From assembly GCF_008632955.1 (NCBI RefSeq), contig NZ_CP043959.1, positions 744,001-808,000 on the forward strand: DNA of 64,000 nt, written 5' to 3'. This DNA is from Streptomyces tendae. GTDB lineage: Bacteria; Actinomycetota; Actinomycetes; Streptomycetales; Streptomycetaceae. Positions 19,203-29,795 of this stretch are shown here, in pieces (position 1 is the stretch's first letter; every line of letters begins with the position of its first letter). The notes under the pieces are model-generated. The model worked only from the letters and a program-made list of their open reading frames with translations, was not told where the DNA came from and did not search any database. The position numbers and the translations under genes were made by a program.

Positions 19203-19391
19203 ACCGCCGGGGCCGAAGCGGAGGAGAAGGCGCAGGTAGAGAGGGAGACGGCCGGGCGGGCCGGCTCTTAGCGCGGCACCGCGGAGAGGGCACCACGAAC
19301 CATCACAGTGCGGTCTCCTTGGCACCCCCTCCGTTCCCAGGAAGGGTCCCGGGTACCTACCCTGACCCTGTCAAGACCATTGCGGGGCAAC

Positions 19392-21062
19392 GTGAATCAG
19401 ATGCAGGGCTCGCTCGTCGCGGGCCGCTACCGACTCGGCGAATCCATCGGGAACGGTGGCATGGGCCGGGTGTGGCGTGCGCACGACGAGGTGCTGCACC
19501 GGTCCGTCGCCATCAAGGAACTGACCGCGGCGCTCTACGTCTCCGACAGCGAACAGGCCACCCTGCTGGCACGTACCCGCGCGGAGGCGCGCGCCGCCGC
19601 GCGGATCAACCACTCCGCCGTCGTCACCGTGCACGACGTGCTGGAGCACGACGCCCGGCCGTGGATCGTCATGGAGCTGGTCGAGGGTCACTCGCTGGCC
19701 GACGCGGTGAAGGAGTGCGAGCGCGTCGAGCCCCGCGAGGCCGCCCGCATCGGCCTGTGGGTGCTGCGCGCCCTGCGCGCCGCGCACGCCGCCGGTGTCC
19801 TGCACCGCGACGTCAAGCCCGGCAACGTGCTGCTCGGCCGGGACGGCCGGGTGCTGCTCACCGACTTCGGCATCGCGCAGATAGACGGCGACACGGCGAT
19901 CACCCGCACCGGTGAGGTCGTCGGTTCCGTCGACTACCTGGCGCCCGAGCGGGTCCGCGGCCACGACCCCGGCCCCGCGTCCGACCTGTGGGCGCTCGGC
20001 GCGACGCTGTACACGGCGGTGGAGGGCCTGTCGCCGTTCCGCCGCACCTCGCCGATCACCACCATGCAGGCCGTCGTCGAGGAGGAGGCCGAGCCGCCGC
20101 AGCACGCGGGCCCGCTCGCGCCCGTCATCAGCGCACTTCTGCGGAAGGATCCGGCCACCCGTCCCGACGCGGCGCAGACCGAGCAGATGCTCGCCGAGGC
20201 CGCGGAGGGACGCAGACCGCGGGCGGCGCAGGAGTACGTGCCGACCGAGGCCGTCGACGCGCGCGTGCCGCGCCCACCCACGCCGGGGCAGCACACCGGC
20301 GCCGTGGCACCGCCGTACCCGGGCGGCGCCGGGACCCGGCAACATGCTCGGGGCGGTGGGCAGACGTCCGTGCAGGCGCCGTACGGGCCGCCGGCCGTGT
20401 CGCGCCGGCGCACGCGCGCGCGGACGGTCGCCCTGGTCGTCGCGCTGGCCGCCATCATCGGCGGGGGCACGGCGGTGGTGCTCCAGCAGCACGGGGAACG
20501 GGACCGCACCACGGCTGGCCCGACCGGGACCGCCGATGCCCGCCCGACCCCGTCGCCGGACGCGTCGGACCAGGGCGCGACCGCCGCGGGCGGCCTGCCC
20601 GAGGGCTGGGTGCGCCGGACCGACCCGTTCGGTTTCAGCGTCGTGCTGCCCGGTGAGGACTGGGAGCGGGTGGTGTTCGACGAGGAGACCCGGCAGGTCG
20701 ACTACACGCCCGACGGCGGCAAGCACTTCCTGCGCATCGCCGCCGACGACGCCCCCGACTTCGACGACCCGTACGAGCACCTGGGCGACCTCGACCAGCA
20801 GGTCGGCCGGCGGCTGGTCGACTACCGGCGAGTGGACCTGCAGCGGCTCACGTACCGCGACCGTGAGGCCGCGCGCCTGGAGTACAGCTGGACCGCGCTG
20901 GCCAAGGACACCGAGTTCCCCGGTCCCTACCGGGCGATCGACCAGATGTACATCACGCGCGACGGCGTCGAGTACGCCTTCTACATGGCCGCTCCCGCCG
21001 AGGACTGGGAGACCACCCGGGAGCAGTTCGAGACCATCCTGAAGGGCTGGCGCGAGCCCTGA
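19392..21062 (+). CDS. Membrane Ser/Thr protein kinase (array member 3)
   Basis: 556 residues. Kinase domain about 9-265, with IGNGGMGRV (19-27), Lys42 (VAIKEL), HRDVKPGN (138-145), DFG (Asp158) and an APE-type LAPERV; predicted active. A linker (about 270-340) is followed by one transmembrane helix at about 345-365 (TVALVVALAAIIGGGTAVVL) and a ~150-residue extracellular domain starting DPFGFSVVLPGEDW, homologous to that of members 1, 2 and 5. The GTG at 19392 has GGGG close upstream; an ATG nine bases later is an alternative. The gap to member 2 is 189 bp. Confidence 0.88.
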   Translation: MNQMQGSLVAGRYRLGESIGNGGMGRVWRAHDEVLHRSVAIKELTAALYVSDSEQATLLARTRAEARAAARINHSAVVTVHDVLEHDARPWIVMELVEGHSLADAVKECERVEPREAARIGLWVLRALRAAHAAGVLHRDVKPGNVLLGRDGRVLLTDFGIAQIDGDTAITRTGEVVGSVDYLAPERVRGHDPGPASDLWALGATLYTAVEGLSPFRRTSPITTMQAVVEEEAEPPQHAGPLAPVISALLRKDPATRPDAAQTEQMLAEAAEGRRPRAAQEYVPTEAVDARVPRPPTPGQHTGAVAPPYPGGAGTRQHARGGGQTSVQAPYGPPAVSRRRTRARTVALVVALAAIIGGGTAVVLQQHGERDRTTAGPTGTADARPTPSPDASDQGATAAGGLPEGWVRRTDPFGFSVVLPGEDWERVVFDEETRQVDYTPDGGKHFLRIAADDAPDFDDPYEHLGDLDQQVGRRLVDYRRVDLQRLTYRDREAARLEYSWTALAKDTEFPGPYRAIDQMYITRDGVEYAFYMAAPAEDWETTREQFETILKGWREP

Positions 21063-21144
21063 CGCCCCCGGCGTGCGCGGACGTGCGCCCGTTGGCCGAA
21101 TCGCCGTACCGGAGCGAACACATCCGGTGGGGCATGATGGGCGC

Positions 21145-22452
<1,308 letters not shown>

Positions 22453-22552
22453 CGCCATGAAGACGGCATAAGGCCCGTCATGGGTCACGGGTCTGTGACC
22501 GGTGGCGGCCCGCTGTGGAAGCGTGACGGTCCGGCACGATATGGATGGACCC

Positions 22553-24352
22553 ATGAGCAGTGACGGGGGAGCCCGCAACGGGGCCGAAGAGCCGACCAGT
22601 TTTGGTCTGCAACCGCCCAACCCGAAACCGCCGGCGGCCGTGCCGCACCCCGGCAATCCGTACGCGGCGCCGACCGTCGTCGTCCCGCCGCAGGGTGGCG
22701 ACGAGCCGCACGCGCACGACCGGCCGCGGCATCCGGCGCGGGACGGCGTGCGGGAACCGGACGGCGGTCGGGGACAGGACGGCGGGCGCGGGCAGGATCC
22801 GCGGCAGTCCGGACCCGGCCCGGCGCGCGGGCAGGACCCCTCCGGTCCGGCGGCGGCCGATCCCGGGGCCGGGCGGCTCATCGCCGGCCGCTACCGGCTG
22901 CTCGCCAAGCTCGGGCACGGCGGCATGGGCACGGTCTGGCGCGCCAAGGACGAGACGGTGGACCGCGAGGTCGCCGTGAAGGAGCCCCGCGTCCCGGAGC
23001 ACCTTCCCGAACGTGAACGGGCCAACGCCTCCGAGCGCATGCGGCGCGAGGCCCGCGCCGCCGCCCGGCTCGACCACCCCGCCGTGGTCAACGTCCACGA
23101 CGTCGCGGTGGTCGACGGCCGGCCGTGGATCGTCATGGAACTCGTCCAGGGCCGCTCGCTGGGCGCGGTGCTCCAGGAGGAGGGCACCCTCTCCGTGCGG
23201 GAGGCCGCCCGGGTGGGCCTGGAGGTCCTCGGCGCGCTGGAGGCGGCGCACGCGGCGGGCATCCTGCACCGGGACGTCAAGCCGGACAACGTGCTGCTCG
23301 GCCGGTACGACCGGGTCGTCCTCACGGACTTCGGCATCGCCCAGATCGAGGGCGAGACCAACCTGACCGACACCGGCGGTTTCGTCGGCTCGCCCGAGTA
23401 CATCGCCCCCGAGCGGGTGCTGGGCCAGCGGCCCGGACCCGCCTCGGACCTGTGGTCGCTCGGCGTCGTGCTGTACGCGGCGACGGAGGGCGTCTCGCCG
23501 TTCCGCCGCAGCAACACCCCCGCGACGCTGCAGTCCGTCCTCAACGCCGTGCCGGCGCCGCCCGCCTCCGCACAGGGGCCGCTCGCCGAGGTCATCACCG
23601 GGCTGCTGCAGAAGGACCCGGCGCGCCGCCCGAACGCGGCCCAGGTGCGTGCCGCGCTGGAGGCGGCCGCCAACCCGCCCGCCCCGCAGCCCACGCAGGT
23701 GGCCGCGATGCCCGTCCCGGGGCGGCAGGGCGGCATCCGGATCGGCCGCAAGACGCTGCTGGGCCTGGGCGCGGCGGTGGTCGCGGCGGCCGTCGCGGTG
23801 ACCCTGGTGGTCGTGGACCCCTTCGCGGGACCGCTGCCCGACGGCTGGAAGCGGCACGACCTCGGGGACCGGGTGGGCGTCACCCTGGCGGTGCCGGAGG
23901 GCTTCGTGAAGGACGAGCCCGCCGACGACTGGGACGGCACCGTGGTCGGCTTCACCGACCCGAGCGGGACGGTGCGGATCGAGACCGACCGCGACCTGAA
24001 GGCCGACGACAAGGACAACCAGCTCCCGGCGTCCGCGTCCGAAGAGGCGTTCGCCCACTGGAACGAGCTGAAGGACGGCGAGTTCTCCTGGGGCATCGCC
24101 GACAGGCCCGCGCCGCAGGGGCGACCGCGGGAGACGACGTACGAGGACCGGGACGCGGCGACGAACACGATCGTCTTCACCACGACCACCACGCCGCCGC
24201 TGGAGCGTGAGGCCCAGGTCCTGTACTACCGGAACACGGCCGGCGACATGTACCGCCTGTGGGTCGTCCACCCGGCGAAGGGCTACTTCGCCGAGGACGG
24301 CCGCGAGATCGCCCGCACGGTCTTCGACACCTGGGACGTCCACAAGAGGTGA
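22553..24352 (+). CDS. Membrane Ser/Thr protein kinase (array member 5)
   Basis: 599 residues. An unusual N-terminal extension of about 100 residues rich in Pro, Gly, Asp and Arg precedes the kinase domain (about 107-370), which has LGHGGMGTV, VAVKEP, HRDVKPDN (239-246), DFG (Asp259) and IAPERV; predicted active. One transmembrane helix lies at about 401-421 (LLGLGAAVVAAAVAVTLVVV). The extracellular domain (about 430-599) begins LGDRVGVTLAVPEGF and is related to, though more diverged than, those of members 1-3. The ATG at 22553 has no clear ribosome-binding site; the ATG at 22541 is an in-frame alternative. It closes the five-gene array, 100 bp after member 4. Confidence 0.88.
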   Translation: MSSDGGARNGAEEPTSFGLQPPNPKPPAAVPHPGNPYAAPTVVVPPQGGDEPHAHDRPRHPARDGVREPDGGRGQDGGRGQDPRQSGPGPARGQDPSGPAAADPGAGRLIAGRYRLLAKLGHGGMGTVWRAKDETVDREVAVKEPRVPEHLPERERANASERMRREARAAARLDHPAVVNVHDVAVVDGRPWIVMELVQGRSLGAVLQEEGTLSVREAARVGLEVLGALEAAHAAGILHRDVKPDNVLLGRYDRVVLTDFGIAQIEGETNLTDTGGFVGSPEYIAPERVLGQRPGPASDLWSLGVVLYAATEGVSPFRRSNTPATLQSVLNAVPAPPASAQGPLAEVITGLLQKDPARRPNAAQVRAALEAAANPPAPQPTQVAAMPVPGRQGGIRIGRKTLLGLGAAVVAAAVAVTLVVVDPFAGPLPDGWKRHDLGDRVGVTLAVPEGFVKDEPADDWDGTVVGFTDPSGTVRIETDRDLKADDKDNQLPASASEEAFAHWNELKDGEFSWGIADRPAPQGRPRETTYEDRDAATNTIVFTTTTTPPLEREAQVLYYRNTAGDMYRLWVVHPAKGYFAEDGREIARTVFDTWDVHKR

Positions 24353-24575
24353 CCCGTCCCACCTCCCACGGGAGTCGGGACCAGGTCCCGCCCCGTCCCG
24401 TGGTGGTCCGAGTCCGGCCGGGAGCGGACCGGGATCACAGGGGTCCCGGGCGGGCGTGAGGGCAACGTGCTGATCAGCGGGTGCGTTGCCAGCGTTCACT
24501 GGCGTTGTGTGAGGCCTGCGGGAATCTGTTACCGACGGGTACACAAAGTGTGCGCCCGGGCATACCCTGCGCCTC

Positions 24576-26189
24576 ATGACGGACGCGCAGACCCGGGCAA
24601 CCACCGGCACCAATCCCCTGGCCCCCGCCCCCCAGGGCGCACGCACCGCTGCCGACGTGGTCACGCCGGAGCTGATCGCCCAGCTGACCAAGGGCGTGGT
24701 GGGCTCCGGCCGCACCGCCAACCACACGCCCTTCACCGGCGAGAAGCTCGCCGACCTCCCCGAGTCGACACCCGAGGACGTGGCGAAGGCGTACGAGGCG
24801 GCCCGCGCCGCCCAGGCCGTGTGGGCGCAGATCCCCGTCCGGGACCGCGCCGCCGTGCTGCTGCGCTTCCACGACCTGGTGCTCGGCCGCCAGGCCGAGG
24901 TGCTCGACCTGATCCAGCTGGAGACCGGCAAGGCCCGCCTGCACGCCCACGAGGAGGTGCAGGCGGTCGCCGTCGCCGCCCGCCACTACGGCCGCCGGGC
25001 CGCCGCCTACCTGCGGCCCAAGCGGCACGCGGGCGCCATGCCGGTGCTGACGAGGGTCACCGAACTGCGCCACCCGCGCGGTGTGATCGGCCAGATCGCG
25101 CCCTGGAACTACCCCCTCGAACTCTCCGTCGGCGACGCGCTCCCGGCGCTCGTCGCGGGCAACGCCGTCGTGATGAAGCCCGACACGGAGACCTGCCTGA
25201 CCGCACTGTGGGCCCGTGACCTGCTGATCGAGGCGGGTCTGCCCGCCGACGTGTTCCAGGTGGTCCTCGGCGAAGGCCCGGTCGTCGGCCCCGAGGTCGT
25301 CCGGCACGCCGACTACGTTTCCTTCACCGGCTCCACCCGCACCGGCCGCGAGGTCGCCCAGGGCGCCGCCGCCCGCCTGGTCGGCGTCTCCCTCGAACTC
25401 GGCGGCAAGAACGCCATGCTCGTGCTGGAGGACGCCGACCTGGACAAGGCCGCCGCCGGCGCCGTCCGGGCCTGCTTCTCCTCCGCCGGCCAGCTCTGCA
25501 TCTCCATCGAGCGGCTCTACGTCCACGAGGCCGTTGCCGACGCCTTCCTGGAGCGCTTCGCCGCCCGCACCAAGGCGCTGCGCCTGGGCACCTCCCTCGC
25601 ATACGGCGCCGACATGGGCTCCCTGGTCGGGCAGCGCCAGCTGGACGCGGTGACCCGGCACGTCGAGGACGCCGTCGCCAAGGGCGCCCAGGTGCTCGCC
25701 GGCGGTACCGCGCGCCCGGACATCGGCCCCTACTTCTACGAGCCGACCATCCTCGACGGCGTCGAGAGCCCGATGAGCGTGTGCACGGAGGAGACCTTCG
25801 GCCCGGTCGTCTCGGTCTACCGCTTCTGCTCCGAGGACGAGGCGGTCGAGCGCGCCAACGGCACGCCGTACGGGCTGAACTCCTCGGTGTGGACGAAGGA
25901 CGCCCGGCGCGGCCGCGCGGTCGCCGCCCGTCTGCGTACCGGCACGGTGAACGTCAACGAGGGCTACGCGCCCGCGTACGGCAGTGTGCAGTCCCCGATG
26001 GGCGGCATGAAGGACTCCGGCCTCGGCCGCCGGCACGGCTCCGAGGGGATCCTCAAGTACACCGAGGCCCAGACCGTCGCCCAGCAGCGGGTGCTGCCGA
26101 TGGCGCCGTCGCTCGGCATGGACGACGAGAAGTACGCGGCCTTCATGAGCCGCAGCCTGCGCCTGATGAAGGCGTTCCGTTTCCGCTAG
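24576..26189 (+). CDS. Aldehyde dehydrogenase, succinate-semialdehyde dehydrogenase type
   Basis: 537 residues, with the full ALDH fold and a ~40-residue N-terminal extension. The substrate channel and NAD(P)-binding segments are IAPWNYPLELSVGDALPALVAGNAVVMKPD and FTGSTRTGREVAQ. The catalytic Glu lies in LELGGKNAMLVLEDAD and the nucleophilic Cys in SSAGQLCISIERLYV. GQLCIS and the C-terminal GMKDSGLGRRHGSEGILKYTE resemble GabD2-type NADP-dependent enzymes. The product would be succinate. TACCCT at 24563-24568 places the transcription start at about 24575, next to the ATG, so the mRNA is probably leaderless. The GMC oxidoreductase follows 81 bp downstream and may be co-transcribed. Confidence 0.88.
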   Translation: MTDAQTRATTGTNPLAPAPQGARTAADVVTPELIAQLTKGVVGSGRTANHTPFTGEKLADLPESTPEDVAKAYEAARAAQAVWAQIPVRDRAAVLLRFHDLVLGRQAEVLDLIQLETGKARLHAHEEVQAVAVAARHYGRRAAAYLRPKRHAGAMPVLTRVTELRHPRGVIGQIAPWNYPLELSVGDALPALVAGNAVVMKPDTETCLTALWARDLLIEAGLPADVFQVVLGEGPVVGPEVVRHADYVSFTGSTRTGREVAQGAAARLVGVSLELGGKNAMLVLEDADLDKAAAGAVRACFSSAGQLCISIERLYVHEAVADAFLERFAARTKALRLGTSLAYGADMGSLVGQRQLDAVTRHVEDAVAKGAQVLAGGTARPDIGPYFYEPTILDGVESPMSVCTEETFGPVVSVYRFCSEDEAVERANGTPYGLNSSVWTKDARRGRAVAARLRTGTVNVNEGYAPAYGSVQSPMGGMKDSGLGRRHGSEGILKYTEAQTVAQQRVLPMAPSLGMDDEKYAAFMSRSLRLMKAFRFR

Positions 26190-26270
26190 GCCCCGGCCCT
26201 TCCGCCGGTTCTTCCCGCCAGGTCCGCCCCCGGCACCCCGCTTCCGCAGAGCTTTCGACGAGGAGAGCAC

Positions 26271-28088
26271 GTGTCACAGGAGAACCCCGCCCCCGCCCCG
26301 GACGACGACGCCGGATACGACTACGACGTCCTCGTCGTCGGATCGGGCTTCGGCGGTTCGGTCTCGGCGCTCCGGCTGACCGAGAAGGGCTACCGCGTCG
26401 GCGTGCTGGAGGCCGGCCGCCGCTGGACCCGGGAGTCCCTGCCGAAGAACTCCTGGGACCTGAAGAACTACCTCTGGGCACCCAGGCTCGGCATGTACGG
26501 CATCCAGCGCATCCATCTGCTGGGCAACGTGATGGTGCTGGCGGGCGCGGGCGTGGGCGGCGGTTCGCTGAACTACGCCAACACCCTCTACGTCCCGCCG
26601 AAGCCGTTCTTCGAGGACCCCCAGTGGGGCGGCATCACCGACTGGCAGGACGAGCTGGCGCCGTACTACGACCAGGCGCGGCGCATGCTCGGGGTGCGGC
26701 TCAACCCGACGATGACCCCCTCGGACGTGCACCTGAAGGCGGCGGCCCAGCGGATGGGTGTGGGCGACACCTTCCACATGGCGCCCGTCGGGGTGTTCTT
26801 CGGCGACGGCGAGGACGCCGACGGGACGGTGAAGGCGAAGCCGGGACAGGAGGTGCCCGACCCCTACTTCGGCGGCGCGGGGCCCTCGCGGCGGGCCTGT
26901 GCCGAGTGCGGCGAGTGCATGACCGGCTGCCGGCACGGCGCGAAGAACACCCTGAACGAGAACTACCTGTACCTCGCCGAGAAGGCCGGCGCGGTCGTGC
27001 ACCCGATGACGACGGTCGTGTCGGTGACGGAGGACTCGCGCGGCGGGTTCGCCGTCGCCACCCTCCCGACCCACGACCGCCGCAAGGGCAGGGGCCGCAC
27101 CTTCACCGCCCGCCGGGTCGTGCTGGCGGCCGGCACCTACGGCACCCAGACGCTGCTGCACCGGATGCGGACGGGCGGGCAGCTCCCGCACCTCTCGGAG
27201 CGGCTGGGCGAGATGACCCGCACCAACTCCGAGGCCCTGGTGGGCGCGCAGACCGACGACCGCCGCTACCGCAAGGCCACCGGCGAACCGAAGGCCGACT
27301 TCACCCGCGGGGTGGCCATCACGTCCTCGATCCACCCCGACGAGAACACCCACATAGAGCCGGTCCGCTACGGCAAGGGCTCCAACTCGATGGGCTCGCT
27401 GTCCATCCTCCAGGTGCCCTACGCCGACAACGCCTCGGGCGCGGTCCGGGTGCTGGGCTGGCTGGGCAACGCGGCCCGGCACCCCTGGCTGATGCTGCGG
27501 TCGCTGTCCAACCGGCGCTGGTCGGAGCGGACCATCATCGGCCTGGTGATGCAGTCGCTGGACAACTCCCTGACGACGTACCTGAAGCCGTCCGGGGTCG
27601 GCCGCGGGCTGCTCACCGCGCGACAGGGCCACGGCGCCCCGAACCCCAAGCAGATCAAGGCGGCGACCGACGGCGCGTCCACGCTGGCCGCCGAGATCAA
27701 CGGCTTCGCGGGCTCCAACGTCGGTGAGCTGACGGGCATGCCGCTGACCGCCCACTTCCTCGGTGGCTGCGCGATAGGCGACTCCCGTGAGACCGGCGTG
27801 ATCGACCCGTACCACCGGCTGTACGGGCACCCGGGCATCTCGGTGGTGGACGGGGCGGCCGTCTCCGCGAACCTCGGGGTCAACCCCTCGCTGACCATCA
27901 CGGCGCAGGCGGAGCGGGCGATGTCGTTCTGGCCCAACAAGGGCGAGGCCGACGCGCGTCCGGCGCAGGGGGAGGAGTACCGGCGGCTGACGCCGGTCGA
28001 GCCGAAGGCCCCGGCCGTCCCGGCGGACGCGTTCGGCGCGCTGAAGCTGCCGTTCCTGGGGATGCCGACGGTGCCGCCGAAAAAGTAG
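26271..28088 (+). CDS. GMC-family FAD oxidoreductase (cholesterol oxidase-like)
   Basis: 605 residues. The N-terminal FAD-binding motif is VLVVGSGFGGSVSALRLTEKGYRVGVLEAGRRW. Next come the GMC signature region VLAGAGVGGGSLNYANTLY and an internal CAECGECMTGCRHGAKNTL segment: four Cys in a ferredoxin-like arrangement, seen in this subgroup (annotated as cholesterol oxidase or glucose-methanol-choline oxidoreductase). The C-terminal segment LTAHFLGGCAIG...GVNPSLTITAQAERAMS supplies the catalytic His/Asn. The substrate is probably a sterol-like or other alcohol; it cannot be fixed. The GTG at 26271 follows GAGGAG by six bases. Two hairpins follow the stop codon. Confidence 0.85.
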   Translation: MSQENPAPAPDDDAGYDYDVLVVGSGFGGSVSALRLTEKGYRVGVLEAGRRWTRESLPKNSWDLKNYLWAPRLGMYGIQRIHLLGNVMVLAGAGVGGGSLNYANTLYVPPKPFFEDPQWGGITDWQDELAPYYDQARRMLGVRLNPTMTPSDVHLKAAAQRMGVGDTFHMAPVGVFFGDGEDADGTVKAKPGQEVPDPYFGGAGPSRRACAECGECMTGCRHGAKNTLNENYLYLAEKAGAVVHPMTTVVSVTEDSRGGFAVATLPTHDRRKGRGRTFTARRVVLAAGTYGTQTLLHRMRTGGQLPHLSERLGEMTRTNSEALVGAQTDDRRYRKATGEPKADFTRGVAITSSIHPDENTHIEPVRYGKGSNSMGSLSILQVPYADNASGAVRVLGWLGNAARHPWLMLRSLSNRRWSERTIIGLVMQSLDNSLTTYLKPSGVGRGLLTARQGHGAPNPKQIKAATDGASTLAAEINGFAGSNVGELTGMPLTAHFLGGCAIGDSRETGVIDPYHRLYGHPGISVVDGAAVSANLGVNPSLTITAQAERAMSFWPNKGEADARPAQGEEYRRLTPVEPKAPAVPADAFGALKLPFLGMPTVPPKK

Positions 28089-28094
28089 CGCGGT

Positions 28095-28116
28095 GCCGGC
28101 CGTGGGAACGGCCGGC
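28095..28116. terminator. First of two hairpins between convergent genes
   Basis: GCCGGCCGT (28095-28103) pairs with ACGGCCGGC (28108-28116) around a GGGA tetraloop, six bases after the stop codon of the GMC oxidoreductase. A likely terminator. Confidence 0.65.
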
Positions 28117-28124
28117 GCACGTCG

Positions 28125-28172
28125 AAGAGGAAAGGACCTGTGCCCCCCTCCGAGCTCAGGTCCTTTCCTCTT
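28125..28172. terminator. Long bidirectional terminator
   Basis: A perfect 16-base stem (AAGAGGAAAGGACCTG at 28125-28140 with its complement at 28157-28172) and a 16-base loop, between the GMC oxidoreductase stop and the stop of the convergent surface-protein gene. Each strand has a short T/A-rich flank, so it can serve both genes. Confidence 0.85.
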
Positions 28173-28208
28173 GTCCTGGGTTGCCGCGCGAGGCGCGGGC
28201 GCGCCGTG

Positions 28209-29237
28209 TTACGCCTCGGCACCGGCCTTGCGCCGGCGGACCACGACCAGCGCACCGGCACCGGCGACGACGGCGGCGCCGCCGACCAGGCCGATCACCG
28301 GCAGGGCGGAGTTCGAGCCGGTCTCGGCGAGGCTGCCGGTGACCTTCACCTCGCTGACCTTGTCGAGCTCCTTGACGCCGCCGGTCTGCGGCTTGGCGTC
28401 GTCCGGCTCACCGGCGTCGGAGCCGGCCGCGAGGATGTCGAAGAAGTAGAGCCAGCCGTTCGGGTCGTCGGCGACCCAGCAGCCCTCGGTGTCCGCGTAC
28501 TCGGCGAAACCGCCGGTGAGGCCGAGCGCGTCCGGCACCTGGCCGCTCACGGAGAGCCGCAGCTGGTACGAGACGGACTGGCCCGCGCCGAGCGAGAACG
28601 CGGCGAAGGTGGCGCCCTCGCCCGCGGCCTCCGCGAGCGTGTTCCACTTGCCGGTGCCCTTGTCGTACGCCTGGACCGTGATCTTGCCGGAGTAGTCCCG
28701 GGCGTCCTCCCAGCCGATGGCGGCCACGCCGATCAGCGGCTTGATGTTCTTGATCTCCTCGTCGCCCCGGTTGGAGACGTCGAAGGAGAACGTGGTCCAG
28801 CCGCTGCCCGCGACGACCGTCTCGGGCAGGCCCGACAGACCGCTGCGGAGGTCCTCGCTGAGCCCGGCGGTGCTCTCGCCGTCCTCGTCGACGCAGAGCT
28901 CGGGGTCCTCCTCGACCGGGGTGCTCGCGCTCGGGCTCGGCGTGGGGGTGCCGGCCGACGGCGAGGCGGTGGTGGAGACGGTCGCGGACGGGCCGGCCGG
29001 CGCGGACGAGGTCGCGTCGGTGCCGGGCTGCGTCTCCTCGGTCTCCGGCGCGCCGGTGGACTCCGTCGTGGACGGGGAGGCCGAGACGGAGGTCTCGGTC
29101 GTGCCGTCCTCCGCGGAACGGCTCGCGGAGGTGGCGGGGGCGGGGTCGGTCGCGTGGGCGGCCGGGGCCGCGAGCAGCGCGGCGGGGACTATCGCTGCCG
29201 TCGCGGCCGCTGCGGCCAGGGCGCGGCGAAGCTTCAT
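28209..29237 (-). CDS. Sortase-anchored secreted protein (LAETG motif)
   Basis: 342 residues. The signal peptide (MKLRRALAAAAATAAIVPAA...) likely cleaves after AHA. About 75 Ser/Thr/Pro-rich residues follow, then a beta-rich ectodomain (about 110-270; SGWTTFSFDVSNRGDEEIKNI...) with two Cys. The C-terminal wall-sorting signal is LAETG, a hydrophobic helix (ALPVIGLVGGAAVVAGAGALVVV) and an RRRK tail. LAXTG is the class E sortase motif used by Streptomyces SrtE enzymes, so the protein should be covalently attached to peptidoglycan. No sortase gene lies in the window. The ATG at 29237 has GAGGT six bases upstream. Ligand or role unknown. Confidence 0.87.
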   Translation of the reverse strand: MKLRRALAAAAATAAIVPAALLAAPAAHATDPAPATSASRSAEDGTTETSVSASPSTTESTGAPETEETQPGTDATSSAPAGPSATVSTTASPSAGTPTPSPSASTPVEEDPELCVDEDGESTAGLSEDLRSGLSGLPETVVAGSGWTTFSFDVSNRGDEEIKNIKPLIGVAAIGWEDARDYSGKITVQAYDKGTGKWNTLAEAAGEGATFAAFSLGAGQSVSYQLRLSVSGQVPDALGLTGGFAEYADTEGCWVADDPNGWLYFFDILAAGSDAGEPDDAKPQTGGVKELDKVSEVKVTGSLAETGSNSALPVIGLVGGAAVVAGAGALVVVRRRKAGAEA

Positions 29238-29386
29238 GAAGACCTCGGTGAGTCCGGTGTGCCGCGCGGTCGCGACACGGGGGGTAGCGCCTCCGTGCGG
29301 GGCGCACAGGTGTGATCCCTGAGATGTCGGTGAGTTCGATCACCGAGCCCCGCGGATGGTTGTCCTGACTCTCACGAAATCTTTAC

Positions 29387-29400
29387 GTGATGTGGGTCAC
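29387..29400. promoter_or_regulatory. CRP-like binding site
   Basis: GTG-ATGTGG-GTCAC fits the GTG-N6-GNCAC pattern reported for S. coelicolor Crp, and the wider sequence CGTGA-N6-TCACA is close to the classical CRP palindrome. It could control the divergent surface-protein gene, whose start is 150 bases away, or a plus-strand transcript ending at the terminator 60 bases downstream. Confidence 0.45.
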
Positions 29401-29456
29401 AGGGGAGTGCGCGCTCGGGGGGAGACCCGCGGCCGAACGGCGCCGGAACATGCGTC

Positions 29457-29486
29457 GGCCGGCTCCGGGCGTCCCCGGAGCCGGCC
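29457..29486 (+). terminator. Orphan intrinsic terminator
   Basis: GGCCGGCTCCGGG (29457-29469) pairs perfectly with its complement (29474-29486) around a CGTC loop and is followed by GTTTTCTC, so the T-tract is on the plus strand. No plus-strand gene lies immediately upstream, so it may end an unannotated small RNA. Confidence 0.75.
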
Positions 29487-29700
29487 GTTTTCTCGCGTGA
29501 CCGGAATGGCTGTCCCCTGCCGCCCGGTCACCTGTCCGGAGCGAGGTCCCACGACGTACGGCATGACCCGTGCGTCTCATCGCTCCGGCGAGCCACGCGT
29601 GGCGCTGCTCCGGCCCGCCCCTGGCTGGCGCGGACACCGGTACCAACGACCCGTCCGGGCCGCCGGTCACGCGCCGGACGGGTGAGAGGCGATGCGTACG

Positions 29701-29795
29701 TCAGTACCTGGAGCGCGCCTTCAGTGCCCGCGTCCTCAGTACCGGGAACGCGTCCTCAGTGCCGGGAACGCGGATTCAGCGCCGGACACGCGGAT
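29701..29795. repeat. ~20-bp tandem repeats, five imperfect copies
   Basis: Units start with TCAG at 29701, 29721, 29736, 29756 and 29776; the consensus is approximately TCAGTGCCGGGAACGCGTCC. The second copy is shortened to 15 bases. The array lies just beyond the stop codon of chorismate mutase. Function unknown. Confidence 0.8.

Noticed and set aside
29507..29532. Second sigma-R-like element GGAAT-N18-GGT
   Set aside because: The downstream block is GGT rather than GTT, and there is no gene at an appropriate distance.
29356..29685. 109-codon plus-strand frame between the surface-protein and chorismate mutase genes
   Set aside because: It runs straight through a perfect intrinsic terminator and has no ribosome-binding site or recognisable sequence.
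29701..29795. Possible CRISPR array
   Set aside because: The units are contiguous 20-mers without unique spacers, so they are simple tandem repeats.
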